Under the pieces are notes generated by a model. The model was not told the origin of the DNA. It did not search any database and saw nothing but the letters and a program-made list of their open reading frames with translations. From assembly GCF_016313185.1 (NCBI RefSeq), contig NZ_CP066218.1, forward strand, positions 6,117,093 to 6,181,092: DNA of 64,000 bases. The letters run 5' to 3'. Of this stretch, positions 24,631 to 33,017 are shown in pieces. Each line of letters begins with the position of its first letter. Position 1 is the first letter of the stretch. A program made the translations under genes and the position numbers. The stretch is from Mycolicibacterium baixiangningiae (lineage in GTDB: Bacteria; Actinomycetota; Actinomycetes; Mycobacteriales; Mycobacteriaceae).

Positions 24631-25521
24631 GTGATCACCGATGCGGAACTGCTCAACGTAGACGAGTTCGCTCTCTTGCCCGAGAACGCCGAGCAGATCG
24701 GCGTCACGTCGATACCGCCGGTCACGCGCATCGACGCAGGCCCGGTCAGCGCCATCAAGTGGGACGACGACGCACCGCAAGTGGTGTTCCTGCACGGCGG
24801 CGGGCAGAACGCCCACACGTGGGACACCGTCATTCTCGGCCTCGGCGTGCCCGCGCTGGCGGTCGACCTGCCCGGCCACGGCCGCTCGGCCTGGCGGGAG
24901 GACGGCGACTACGGTCCCAAGCTCAACGCCGAGACGCTGCGCCCGGTGCTGCGTGAGTGGGCGCCGCGGCCCCGATTGGTTGTCGGAATGTCGCTGGGCG
25001 GGTTGACCGCACTGCGTATCGCGGCCACCGAACCGGCGCTGGTGCCCGAGCTGGTGCTCGTCGACGTCACGCCGTCGGCCCCCGAACGCCACGAGCAGAT
25101 GACCAAGGCCCAATTGGGTGCGGTCGCGCTGGTGCAGGGTGACCGCACCTTCCCGTCGTTCGAGGCGATGCTCGACGTGACGGTGGCCGCCTCCCCGCAC
25201 CGTGACCGGAAATCGTTGCGCCGCGGCGTGTTCCACAATTCGAAACGGCTGGACGACGGCACCTGGACGTGGCGCTACGACTCGTTCCGCAAGGGCGACG
25301 GATTCGAAGGGCTGTGGGACGACGTCCCCGCCATCACCATGCCCACCACGCTGGTGCGCGGCGCGAAGTCGTTCTTCGTCAATGACGAGGACGCCGACGC
25401 ATTCGCCAAGGGCGCCCCGGGTTTTCAGCGCACCCACGTGGTCGAGAACTCGGGGCACTCCGTGCAGGGCGATCAACCGCAGGCGCTGGTCGAGATCCTG
25501 CGCGAAGTGCTGGACCGCTGA
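24631..25521 (+). CDS. Alpha/beta hydrolase (Rv0045c homologue)
   Basis: A 296-residue alpha/beta hydrolase starting GTG 24631, 15 bases past the hairpin. The oxyanion strand is VVFLHGGGQNAHTWDTV, the nucleophile Ser is in VVGMSLGGLTALR, and the catalytic His is in NSGHSVQGDQP near the end; LPGHGRSAWREDGDY follows the first loop. In M. tuberculosis the neighbour of ino1, Rv0045c, is an esterase-like enzyme of this family. Natural substrate is not known. Likely cytoplasmic: there is no signal peptide. Confidence 0.9.
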   Translation: MITDAELLNVDEFALLPENAEQIGVTSIPPVTRIDAGPVSAIKWDDDAPQVVFLHGGGQNAHTWDTVILGLGVPALAVDLPGHGRSAWREDGDYGPKLNAETLRPVLREWAPRPRLVVGMSLGGLTALRIAATEPALVPELVLVDVTPSAPERHEQMTKAQLGAVALVQGDRTFPSFEAMLDVTVAASPHRDRKSLRRGVFHNSKRLDDGTWTWRYDSFRKGDGFEGLWDDVPAITMPTTLVRGAKSFFVNDEDADAFAKGAPGFQRTHVVENSGHSVQGDQPQALVEILREVLDR

Positions 25522-25814
25522 CTAGACGTTGCGGTTCATCGGGGCGCGCAATCCCCGGCCCGCCTGGGCGTTCATCACCTTGTCGTTCTCGCCCGTGAAC
25601 GTCGCATCGTCCAGGTGATGCATCGAGCTGCCGGGCATCCCGTCAGCGTCGTCGTCTTCGTCCCGGTCGGCGTCGGTTGCCGCATCCGTCGACTCGGAAG
25701 GCCCCGCGGCCTCCGACGCCGATGCGCTCGACGACGTCGAGCTCTCCCCCCCGTCCGCGCAGCAAATTCATTCAATTCGCACGATTCCGATCGATTCGTC
25801 AACCGGGTGTTCAC
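25522..25814 (-). pseudogene. Small acidic protein gene, apparently frameshifted at a C7 tract
   Basis: In the minus strand the last part (from ~25745 down to the TAG at 25522) reads ESSTSSSASASEAAGPSEST then an Asp-rich stretch and MPGSSMHHLDDATFTGENDK to MNRNV, with strong third-position GC. That frame has no start other than an internal ATG at 25638 (38 residues). A GTG-started frame at 25814 (MNTRLTNRSESCELNEFAAR) would join it if the run of seven C at 25746-25752 differed by one or two bases. Either the gene is really frameshifted, or there is a sequence error, or only the 38-residue form is made. No family recognised. Confidence 0.35.
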
Positions 25815-25909
25815 CTGTTCATCGCCTGCTGCTCGCCGGGCTCCCGTAGGTTTTCGCGCGTTCGGTCGCGCAGCCCCGCGGCCGTGAGGACGGAAGGACC
25901 CAGCCGGTC

Positions 25910-27979
25910 ATGGCGCTAGTGCCGTTGAATCTCTTTGTCGCCCACGATGGAAAGTCGAAGCGGCAACACATCACCTGCCGCTACAAGTGCGGCGATGCCT
26001 GTTCGAAGCCGGTTCCCAACACCAGCGACAACGAGTACTTCGGCGACATCGTCAAACAAGTGAACCGCCGCTCGATCCTGCAGGCCACCGGAGTGACAGT
26101 GCTGGCTGTCGGCGCCGGATCGATGCTTGCCGCCTGTGGCGGCAACGACACTCCCCCGGCCGCGAGCCCATCCGAGGCCGCGCCGCTCGAACCACGACCC
26201 GGCATGAAGTTCACCGCCGTGGCGCCCAACAGCGCGGACGCCGTCGTCATCCCCGACGGGTACCAGCAGGCCGTCGTGATCAGCTGGGGTGACCCCGTCC
26301 TGCCCGACGCGCCGAAGTTCGACGTCACCCGGCAGAGCGGCGCCGCGCAACGCGGCCAGTTCGGCTTCAACAACGACTTCGCCGCGCTGCTGCCCATAGA
26401 CGGTCAACCCGACCACTTCCTGCTCGTCACCAATTTCGAGTACGTCACACCTCAATTCATGTTCGCCGGGTACGACGCCGACGCTCCGACCCGTGAACAG
26501 TTCGACATCGAGATCGCCGCCGTCGGGATGGGCGTCGTCGAGGTCGAGCGCACGCCGCAGGGACTCAAGCCGGTGATGGGGCGCTACAACCGGCGGATCA
26601 CCGCCGACACCCCGTTCACCCTGACCGGTCCCGCGGCGGGCACGGACTTCGTCAAGACCGCGGCCGACCCAGACGGGCGGACTGTCGCGGGCACCTTCGC
26701 CAACTGCGCCGGCGGCATGACCCCCTGGGGCACAGTGCTTTCCGGTGAGGAGAATTTTCACAGCTACTTCGGCACCGCCGAAGGTTCGCCTCCGCCTCCC
26801 CCGGTGGTCGCCGACCGGCAGGACCGCTACGGCGTCGCCCTGGAACCCACGGAACTCAAGTGGGAGACCTTCGATCCCCGTTTCGATGTCACCTCGACAC
26901 CCAACGAGGTGAACCGGTTCGGCTACGTCGTCGAACTCAATCCGTGGGACCCGAACTCCACGCCCATCAAACACAGCGCGCTGGGGCGGCTCAAACACGA
27001 AGGCGCCAACATCCACGTCACCGGCGACGGCACCGTCGTCGCCTACACCGGGGACGACGAGCGTTTCGACTACCTGTACAAGTTCGTCTCCAGCAAGAAG
27101 ATCCGGCCGGGTCGCGATGCCGCCGCCATCGCGCACAACACGACCATCCTCGACGAGGGAACGTTGTACGTCGCGAAGCTCTCCAGCGACATCCCGGCCA
27201 ACGAGATCGACGGCTCGGGCACGCTGCCGAAGAAGGGGGCGTTCAGCGGCACCGGCACCTGGCTGCCGTTGCTGAAGTCCGGGCCGAGCGGGCAGGCCGA
27301 GTCGTTGGTCGGCGGCATCACCGCACAGGAGGTCGCCGTGTTCACCCGGATGGCCGCCGACAAGGCCGGCGCCACCAAGATGGACCGTCCCGAGGATGTG
27401 GAAGCCCACCCGAAGACCGGCAAGATCTACGTCGCGCTGACCAACAACGACGAACGCGGCGCGCCGGGCGAGCAGGGAGTCGACGCGGCCAACCCGCGCA
27501 ACGACAACAAGAGCGGGCAGATCCTGGAGATCACCGACAACCACGCCGGCACCGACTTCACCTGGGACCTGCTGCTGGTGTGCGGAGACCCCGCCGCCGC
27601 CGACACCTACTACGCGGGCTTCGACAAGACGAAGGTCAGCCCGATCTCGTGTCCGGACAACCTCGCGTTCGACAGCCACGGCAACCTGTGGATCTCCACC
27701 GACGGCAACGCGCTGGACTCCAACGACGGGCTGTTCGCCGTCGCGCTCGACGGCGAGAGCCGCGGCGAGACAAAGCAATTCCTGACCGTGCCGATCGGCG
27801 CGGAGACGTGCGGGCCGGTGGTGACCGACGACTTCGTGACGGTGTGCGTGCAGCATCCAGGAGAGAACGACGACAACAGCATCGACGACCCGGTGTCACG
27901 GTGGCCCGAAGGCGGCAACGGGACGGCGCGGCCATCGGTCGTGATGGTGTGGAAGGGCGACGGGCAGATCGGCGTCTGA
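25910..27979 (+). CDS. PhoX-family phosphatase (DUF839), Tat-exported
   Basis: A 689-residue protein of the PhoX/DUF839 family. An N-terminal region contains the twin-arginine-like NRRSILQATGVTVLAVGAGS at ~52-71 followed by LAACGG, so it is probably a Tat-exported lipoprotein or secreted protein with an unusually long lead before the signal. Core motifs are FANCAGGMTPWGTVLSGEEN (~265) and RLKHEGANIHVTGDGTVVAY (~365), and MDRPEDVEAHPKTGKIYVAL (~490). PhoX proteins are calcium/iron-dependent alkaline phosphatases that release phosphate outside the membrane. Phosphate regulation is likely in the family but I saw no PHO box. Confidence 0.88.
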   Translation: MALVPLNLFVAHDGKSKRQHITCRYKCGDACSKPVPNTSDNEYFGDIVKQVNRRSILQATGVTVLAVGAGSMLAACGGNDTPPAASPSEAAPLEPRPGMKFTAVAPNSADAVVIPDGYQQAVVISWGDPVLPDAPKFDVTRQSGAAQRGQFGFNNDFAALLPIDGQPDHFLLVTNFEYVTPQFMFAGYDADAPTREQFDIEIAAVGMGVVEVERTPQGLKPVMGRYNRRITADTPFTLTGPAAGTDFVKTAADPDGRTVAGTFANCAGGMTPWGTVLSGEENFHSYFGTAEGSPPPPPVVADRQDRYGVALEPTELKWETFDPRFDVTSTPNEVNRFGYVVELNPWDPNSTPIKHSALGRLKHEGANIHVTGDGTVVAYTGDDERFDYLYKFVSSKKIRPGRDAAAIAHNTTILDEGTLYVAKLSSDIPANEIDGSGTLPKKGAFSGTGTWLPLLKSGPSGQAESLVGGITAQEVAVFTRMAADKAGATKMDRPEDVEAHPKTGKIYVALTNNDERGAPGEQGVDAANPRNDNKSGQILEITDNHAGTDFTWDLLLVCGDPAAADTYYAGFDKTKVSPISCPDNLAFDSHGNLWISTDGNALDSNDGLFAVALDGESRGETKQFLTVPIGAETCGPVVTDDFVTVCVQHPGENDDNSIDDPVSRWPEGGNGTARPSVVMVWKGDGQIGV

Positions 27980-28005
27980 ACGGCCGCACCCGCTAGCATC
28001 GCCGG

Positions 28006-29079
28006 GTGACATCGCCGGGGCTTACCACTGTGGATCTCGCCCACGCGGGCAACGAGGCCTCCGACCTGGTCCACGTCGACAACGAGGCGCTGCTGGACGC
28101 GCACGGCTGGGATCTCGGGTTCTGGACCGTCCTCGACGAGGGTTCGGTGGAGGATTCCATCGCGGTACTCGGCCATGCCCGCGGGGCGGCGCCTGACAGC
28201 GGCTGGGAGATCTACCCGTTGCCGGCTGTCGCCGGTGGGGAGAAAGGTCGGACCGAGGACGCCGAGGCGGTCGCGCGGTACGACGGGTGGATCTACGTGG
28301 TCGGCTCGCACTACGGATCCAAAGCAGGGCCGCTGCAGGCCAAGCGTGGCTTCATCGCTCGCTTCGACGAGCAGTCGATCGACCGCAGGGTGCCCGAGGC
28401 GGAGCTTCCGATCGAGATCCGCCGCAACCAGTTTCGCCTGCACCGGCTGGTCAACGATGCACTGGACGCTTCCCGGGTCGTCGCGATCACGCCCGGGGAC
28501 AGCGTGCGTACCCGTTTCATCGCGCGCACCATCGAGCGCGGCACCCAACGCAGCAAGACCTGGGCCGACCGGCTGACCGAGCGGGACGTGCCGATCAACA
28601 TCGAGGGTGCCGCCTTCCGCCCCAACGGAAACCTGCTGCTGGCGTTGCGGTTTCCCACCACCGCCGAGGGCGAGCCGATCCTCGTCGAGCTGTCCGGCGT
28701 GCCCGCCATGTTCGAGGCCGAGGAGACGTGGCCGACCGTCGAGCACGTGTGGGAGCTGAGCGGCGTATCGCCGCCCGGCGCACTGGTCGGCTTTCGCGCC
28801 CTCACGCACTCGGGCGATGACACCTACGACGCGATCATCGGCTCGATCGACGCGACCGACAAGGGTTCGGTCCTGCTGGAGGACCATCCCGAGGGCGCCC
28901 TGGAGCACTGCTCGCATTGGCGTTTCACGCTTCCGGCCGAGCACCGCGACACCGGCGCGCCGGCCGAGATGATCCGGGACTTCCCCGGCCTGCGCAACGT
29001 CGAGGGCCTCGCGGTCGAGGACGGGCAGACGTTCTACGTCACCGATGAGGACCACCGCATTCAGGTGCGCTTCGGCTGA
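28006..29079 (+). CDS. Conserved hypothetical protein, probable beta-propeller-like secreted-type fold
   Basis: A 357-residue protein starting GTG 28006 (VTSPGLTTVDLAHAGNEASD). There is no signal peptide or membrane segment. Repeated strand-turn patterns (GWIYVVGSHYGSKAGPLQ, GAAFRPNGNLLLALRFP, NVEGLAVEDGQTFYVTDEDH) resemble DUF3616-like proteins with a propeller architecture, and the NIEGAAF and NVEGLAV motifs recur about 155 residues apart. It follows the PhoX gene by 26 bases and overlaps nothing. I cannot assign a function. Confidence 0.7.
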   Translation: MTSPGLTTVDLAHAGNEASDLVHVDNEALLDAHGWDLGFWTVLDEGSVEDSIAVLGHARGAAPDSGWEIYPLPAVAGGEKGRTEDAEAVARYDGWIYVVGSHYGSKAGPLQAKRGFIARFDEQSIDRRVPEAELPIEIRRNQFRLHRLVNDALDASRVVAITPGDSVRTRFIARTIERGTQRSKTWADRLTERDVPINIEGAAFRPNGNLLLALRFPTTAEGEPILVELSGVPAMFEAEETWPTVEHVWELSGVSPPGALVGFRALTHSGDDTYDAIIGSIDATDKGSVLLEDHPEGALEHCSHWRFTLPAEHRDTGAPAEMIRDFPGLRNVEGLAVEDGQTFYVTDEDHRIQVRFG

Positions 29080-29119
29080 GTCCGGGCGTCCCGATCAGCA
29101 GCGGGCTACCGTGGCTTGC

Positions 29120-29917
29120 GTGACTTCCCCCGCAACACGCCCTGTCCGCATCGGCGTCCAGCTGCAGCCCCAGCACTCCCCGGAATACCGCCACATCCGC
29201 GACGCGGTGCGCCGCTGTGAGGACATCGGCGTCGACGTCGCCTTCAACTGGGACCACTTCTTTCCGCTGTACGGCGATCCGGACGGCGCCCACTACGAAT
29301 GCTGGACCATGCTGGCCGCCTGGGCCGAGCAGACCTCGCGCATCGAGATCGGCGCGCTGGTCACCTGCAACTCATATCGCAATCCGGAGCTGCTGGCCGA
29401 TATGGCCCGCACGGTGGACCACATCAGCGAGGGCCGGCTGATCCTCGGCATCGGCTCAGGTTGGAAGCAGAAGGACTACGACGAGTACGGCTACGAATTC
29501 GGCACGGCCGGAAGCCGTCTCGACGACCTGGCGCGGGCCCTGCCCCGGATCAAGTCCCGGCTGGCGAAGCTGAATCCGGCACCGACGCGCGACATCCCGA
29601 TCCTGATCGGTGGGCAGGGTGAGAAGAAAACGCTGCGCCTGGTCGCCGAGTACGCCGACATCTGGCACGGCTTCACCGACCGCGCCACCTATCCCGGCAA
29701 GGCCGAGGTGCTCGACCGGCACTGCGCCGACGTCGGCCGCGACCCGTCGGCGGTCGAACGCTCGTCGGGTGTGCCGGAGGGCAGCGAGGAGGCCATGCTC
29801 GCCGAAGCCGACGCGCTCGTGGGTCTCGGGGTCAGCCTCCTCACCGTCGGCGTCAACGGGCCCGACTACGACCTGTCGGCCGCCGAGGCGCTGTGCCGCT
29901 GGAGAGACAGCCGGTAG
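29120..29917 (+). CDS. LLM-class F420-dependent oxidoreductase (Rv0044c homologue)
   Basis: A 265-residue luciferase-like monooxygenase family protein, starting at GTG 29120. Typical segments: VRIGVQLQPQHSPEYRHIRD, DVAFNWDHFFPLYGD, EIGALVTCNSYRNPELLADM, RLILGIGSGWKQKDYDEYGY and IPILIGGQGEKKTLRLVAEY. This is the TIM-barrel family using reduced F420, abundant in mycobacteria. Substrate unknown. It lies in the same direction as the PhoX and ABC-transporter genes. A relative sits at this place in M. tuberculosis (Rv0044c). Confidence 0.9.
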   Translation: MTSPATRPVRIGVQLQPQHSPEYRHIRDAVRRCEDIGVDVAFNWDHFFPLYGDPDGAHYECWTMLAAWAEQTSRIEIGALVTCNSYRNPELLADMARTVDHISEGRLILGIGSGWKQKDYDEYGYEFGTAGSRLDDLARALPRIKSRLAKLNPAPTRDIPILIGGQGEKKTLRLVAEYADIWHGFTDRATYPGKAEVLDRHCADVGRDPSAVERSSGVPEGSEEAMLAEADALVGLGVSLLTVGVNGPDYDLSAAEALCRWRDSR

Positions 29918-29988
29918 CCCCGGCGCGGCCCGCCATCGCGACCCCCGAAGTCGTCGTCCCCCCGGTGGCGGTGGTTAGGTCAACACCC

Positions 29989-31764
29989 ATGAAGGTCGGA
30001 CGGATCGCGGCACTGATCACGACGATGCTGATGGTGGCGACGCTGTGTTGCGCCGCCCCGGCCGCCGCGCAGGGCGACCAGTGCGCGCCGCCGGGCATCG
30101 AGAGCGCCAGCGCGCTGCCCACCAACCTCGCGGCAGCCGCGCAGGGTCCGGAAGCCGACCGGTACACCACGGAGACGGTGCGGCCGCTGGACAGCATCGA
30201 CGTCGGCGCGCTGGGGCTCGGCACGCCCGGTGTGCTCACCGTCGGGACGCTGTCGGACGCGCCGCCCAGCATCTGCATCGACTCCGCCGGCCAGTTCACC
30301 GGATTCGACAACGAGTTACTGCGCGCCATCGCCGACGAACTCGGCCTGCGGGTCAACTTCGTCGGCACCGAGTTCTCCGGGCTGCTCGCCCAGACCGCCT
30401 CCCGGCGGTTCGACGTCGGCTCGTCGTCGATCACCACCACCGACGCGCGCCGGCGCACCGTCGGGTTCACCAACGGCTACGACTTCGGGTACTTCTCGCT
30501 GGTCGTGCCCAGCGGCTCGCCGATCGACGGATTCGGGCAACTCGGCCCCGGACAGCGCATCGGCGTCGTCCAGGGCACCGTGCAGGAGGCCTACGTCGTC
30601 GACACGCTGCGCCTGCAGCCGGTGATCTTCCCCGACTACAACACCGTCTACGCCAGCCTCAAAACCGGGCAGATCGACGCGTGGGTGGCGCCGTCGGCGC
30701 AGGCCGAAGGCACCGTGCAGGCCGGCGACCCCGCCGAGATCGTCGAGAACACGTTCAGCCTCGACAACTTCATCGCCTATGCCGTCGCCAAGGAGAACCA
30801 GCCGCTGATCGACGCGCTGAACTCCGGGCTGGATGCGGTGATCGCCGACGGGACGTGGGCGCGGCTGTACTCGGACTGGCTGCCGCGCGCGCTGCCGCCG
30901 GGGTGGAAACCCGGCTCGAAGGCGGCGCCCGCACCGCAGCTGCCCGACTTCGATGCGATCGCGGCCGAGCAGCAGGAAACCGACGTCGGCCCGGCCGCGC
31001 CCAAGTCGACTCTGAGGCAGCTGTCGGACTCGTTCCTGAACTGGGAGCTCTACCGGCAGGCCATCCCGGACCTGCTCAAGACCGGGCTGCCCAACACGCT
31101 GATCCTCACGGTCAGCGCCGCGGTGATCGGCCTGGTGCTGGGCATGGCGCTGGCGGTCGCCGGCATCTCCCGGTCGCGGCTGCTGCGCTGGCCGGCCCGG
31201 GTGTACACCGACATCTTCCGAGGCCTGCCCGAAGTGGTGATCATCCTGCTGATCGGCCTCGGCGTCGGACCCATCGTCGGCGGGCTGACCGGCAACAACC
31301 CCTTCCCGCTCGGCATCGCGGCGCTCGGGTTGATGGCCGCGGCCTACATCGGCGAGATCTTCCGGTCCGGCATCCAGAGTGTCGAGCCCGGACAGCTCGA
31401 AGCGTCACGCGCACTGGGCTTCAGCTACTCGTCGTCGATGCGGCTGGTGGTGATCCCCCAAGGTGTGCGGCGCGTGCTGCCGGCGTTGATGAACCAGTTC
31501 ATCTCGCTGCTCAAGGCGTCGTCGCTGGTGTACTTCCTCGGGTTGATCGCCAACCAGCGCGAACTGTTCCAGGTCGGCCGCGACCTCAACGCCCAGACCG
31601 GCAGCCTCTCCCCGCTCGTCGCCGCGGGCCTGTTCTACCTCGTGCTGACCATTCCGCTGACCCACCTGGTGAACTACGTCGACGCCCGGCTGCGCCGAGG
31701 GCGACGGCCCACCGAAGAGGATCCGCCCACGCTGCAACCGGCGGCGACACAGGAGATGATCTGA
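29989..31764 (+). CDS. Amino-acid ABC transporter, fused substrate-binding and permease protein
   Basis: A 591-residue fusion. An N-terminal signal peptide (MKVGRIAALITTMLMVATLC to AAPAAA) precedes a type-2 periplasmic-binding domain, ~80-320 (GFDNELLRAIADELGLRVNF, SSSITTTDARRRTVGFTNGY, GTVQEAYVVDTLRLQPVIF). Then comes a membrane permease domain of the HisM/GlnP type, ~355-575 (GLPNTLILTVSAAVIGLVLG, the EAA-loop region AYIGEIFRSGIQSVEPGQLE). Polar amino acids such as glutamine are the usual cargo. The stop overlaps the ATPase ATG (TGATG), making a two-gene importer. The fusion ensures one binding domain per permease subunit. Confidence 0.92.
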   Translation: MKVGRIAALITTMLMVATLCCAAPAAAQGDQCAPPGIESASALPTNLAAAAQGPEADRYTTETVRPLDSIDVGALGLGTPGVLTVGTLSDAPPSICIDSAGQFTGFDNELLRAIADELGLRVNFVGTEFSGLLAQTASRRFDVGSSSITTTDARRRTVGFTNGYDFGYFSLVVPSGSPIDGFGQLGPGQRIGVVQGTVQEAYVVDTLRLQPVIFPDYNTVYASLKTGQIDAWVAPSAQAEGTVQAGDPAEIVENTFSLDNFIAYAVAKENQPLIDALNSGLDAVIADGTWARLYSDWLPRALPPGWKPGSKAAPAPQLPDFDAIAAEQQETDVGPAAPKSTLRQLSDSFLNWELYRQAIPDLLKTGLPNTLILTVSAAVIGLVLGMALAVAGISRSRLLRWPARVYTDIFRGLPEVVIILLIGLGVGPIVGGLTGNNPFPLGIAALGLMAAAYIGEIFRSGIQSVEPGQLEASRALGFSYSSSMRLVVIPQGVRRVLPALMNQFISLLKASSLVYFLGLIANQRELFQVGRDLNAQTGSLSPLVAAGLFYLVLTIPLTHLVNYVDARLRRGRRPTEEDPPTLQPAATQEMI

Positions 31765-32501
31765 TGGCCGACCTCGAACCGGTGTCGTTGGCGGCCACCG
31801 ACATTCACGTCGCATTCGGGCCCAACAAGGTGCTTCGCGGCGTGGACATCGACGTGCCGGCGGGGTCGACCGCGGCGGTGATCGGGCCGTCGGGCTCGGG
31901 AAAGTCGACCCTGCTGCGGACGCTGAACCGGCTCTACGAACCCGACCGCGGTGACATCCTGCTCGACGGGCGGTCGGTCCTCCAGGACAACCCCGACCAG
32001 CTCCGCCAACGCATCGGGATGGTGTTCCAGCAGTTCAACCTCTTCCCGCACCGCAGCGTGCTCGACAACGTCACGCTGGCGCCGCGCCGGCTCAAGCGGC
32101 TGCCCGCCGACCAGGCCCGGGAACTCGGCCTGGCCCAGCTCGACCGCGTCGGGCTGCGCCAGAAGGCCGACGTCCGGCCAGGCACGCTGTCCGGTGGCCA
32201 GCAGCAGCGCGTCGCCATCGCCCGCGCGCTGGCGATGTCACCGCAAGTGATGTTCTTCGACGAGGCCACCTCGGCGCTCGACCCCGAACTGGTCAAGGGC
32301 ATCCTCGCGCTGATGGCCGAACTGGCCGCCGACGGGATGACCATGGTGGTGGTCACCCACGAGATGGGCTTCGCCCGGTCGACGGCCGACTCCGTGGTGT
32401 TCATGGATCAGGGGCAGGTCGTCGAGTCCGGACCGCCCCAGCAGATCTTCGATGCGGCGCAGACCGAACGCTTACAGCGATTCCTCTCGCAGGTCCTATG
32501 A
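31764..32501 (+). CDS. Amino-acid ABC transporter ATP-binding protein
   Basis: A 245-residue ABC ATPase with Walker A GPSGSGKST (~42), Q-loop MVFQQFNLFPHRSVLDN, signature LSGGQQQRVAIARAL, Walker B MFFDEATSALDPE and H-loop VVVTHEMGFAR. All catalytic residues are intact and the sequence matches GlnQ/HisP-type polar amino-acid importers. It overlaps the upstream fusion gene by one base (TGATG) and forms the nucleotide-binding dimer for it. Confidence 0.94.
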   Translation: MADLEPVSLAATDIHVAFGPNKVLRGVDIDVPAGSTAAVIGPSGSGKSTLLRTLNRLYEPDRGDILLDGRSVLQDNPDQLRQRIGMVFQQFNLFPHRSVLDNVTLAPRRLKRLPADQARELGLAQLDRVGLRQKADVRPGTLSGGQQQRVAIARALAMSPQVMFFDEATSALDPELVKGILALMAELAADGMTMVVVTHEMGFARSTADSVVFMDQGQVVESGPPQQIFDAAQTERLQRFLSQVL

Positions 32502-32555
32502 AAATTAACGTCCAAAAGCATTACGGCAGGCCCGGACACGTTAGACTGGCGAACT

Positions 32556-33014
32556 ATGGTGGAGACCCAGCCGCAGGTCACGGAGCTCGCAGGTGAGCTC
32601 CAGCGCGTGCTGTCAAAGCTGTTCTCCGTCCTGCGCCGCGGCGACGTCAACCGGGGCACCGAGGGCGGCGACCTGACGCTGGCCCAGCTGTCCATCCTGC
32701 TGACGTTGCTGGATTGCGGCCCCATCCGGATGACCGAGCTGGCCGCCCACGAGCGCGTCCGCACCCCCACCACGACCGTCGCGATCCGTCGACTCGAGAA
32801 GATCGGGTTGGTCAAACGCTCCCGCGACCCCTCGGATCTGCGGGCGGTGCTCGTCGAGGTCACGCCGGAGGGTCTGGTTCAGCACCGGGAAGCGCTCGCC
32901 ACCCGACGTGCGCACCTCGCCACGCTGCTGGCGAAGCTCAGCGAAGAGGAGCTCGACACGATGGCCAAGGCGTTGGCGCCGCTGGAGCGCCTCGCCGAAC
33001 AGCACCGAGACTAG
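32556..33014 (+). CDS. MarR-family transcriptional regulator (Rv0042c homologue)
   Basis: A 152-residue winged-helix protein. LTLAQLSILLTLLDCGPIRM and TELAAHERVRTPTTTVAIRR form the HTH, and RLEKIGLVKRSRDPSDLRAV the recognition and wing (the DPSDLRA motif is diagnostic of MarR). It follows the ABC ATPase by 54 bases on the same strand and could regulate it, but it has room for its own promoter (TTACGG then TTAGACT upstream). M. tuberculosis Rv0042c is at this position. Ligand unknown. Confidence 0.9.
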   Translation: MVETQPQVTELAGELQRVLSKLFSVLRRGDVNRGTEGGDLTLAQLSILLTLLDCGPIRMTELAAHERVRTPTTTVAIRRLEKIGLVKRSRDPSDLRAVLVEVTPEGLVQHREALATRRAHLATLLAKLSEEELDTMAKALAPLERLAEQHRD

Positions 33015-33017
33015 GCG

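Noticed and set aside
25916..27856. A 646-codon minus-strand frame
   Set aside because: Exactly antisense to the PhoX-type gene, whose translation has clear family motifs and a Tat signal.
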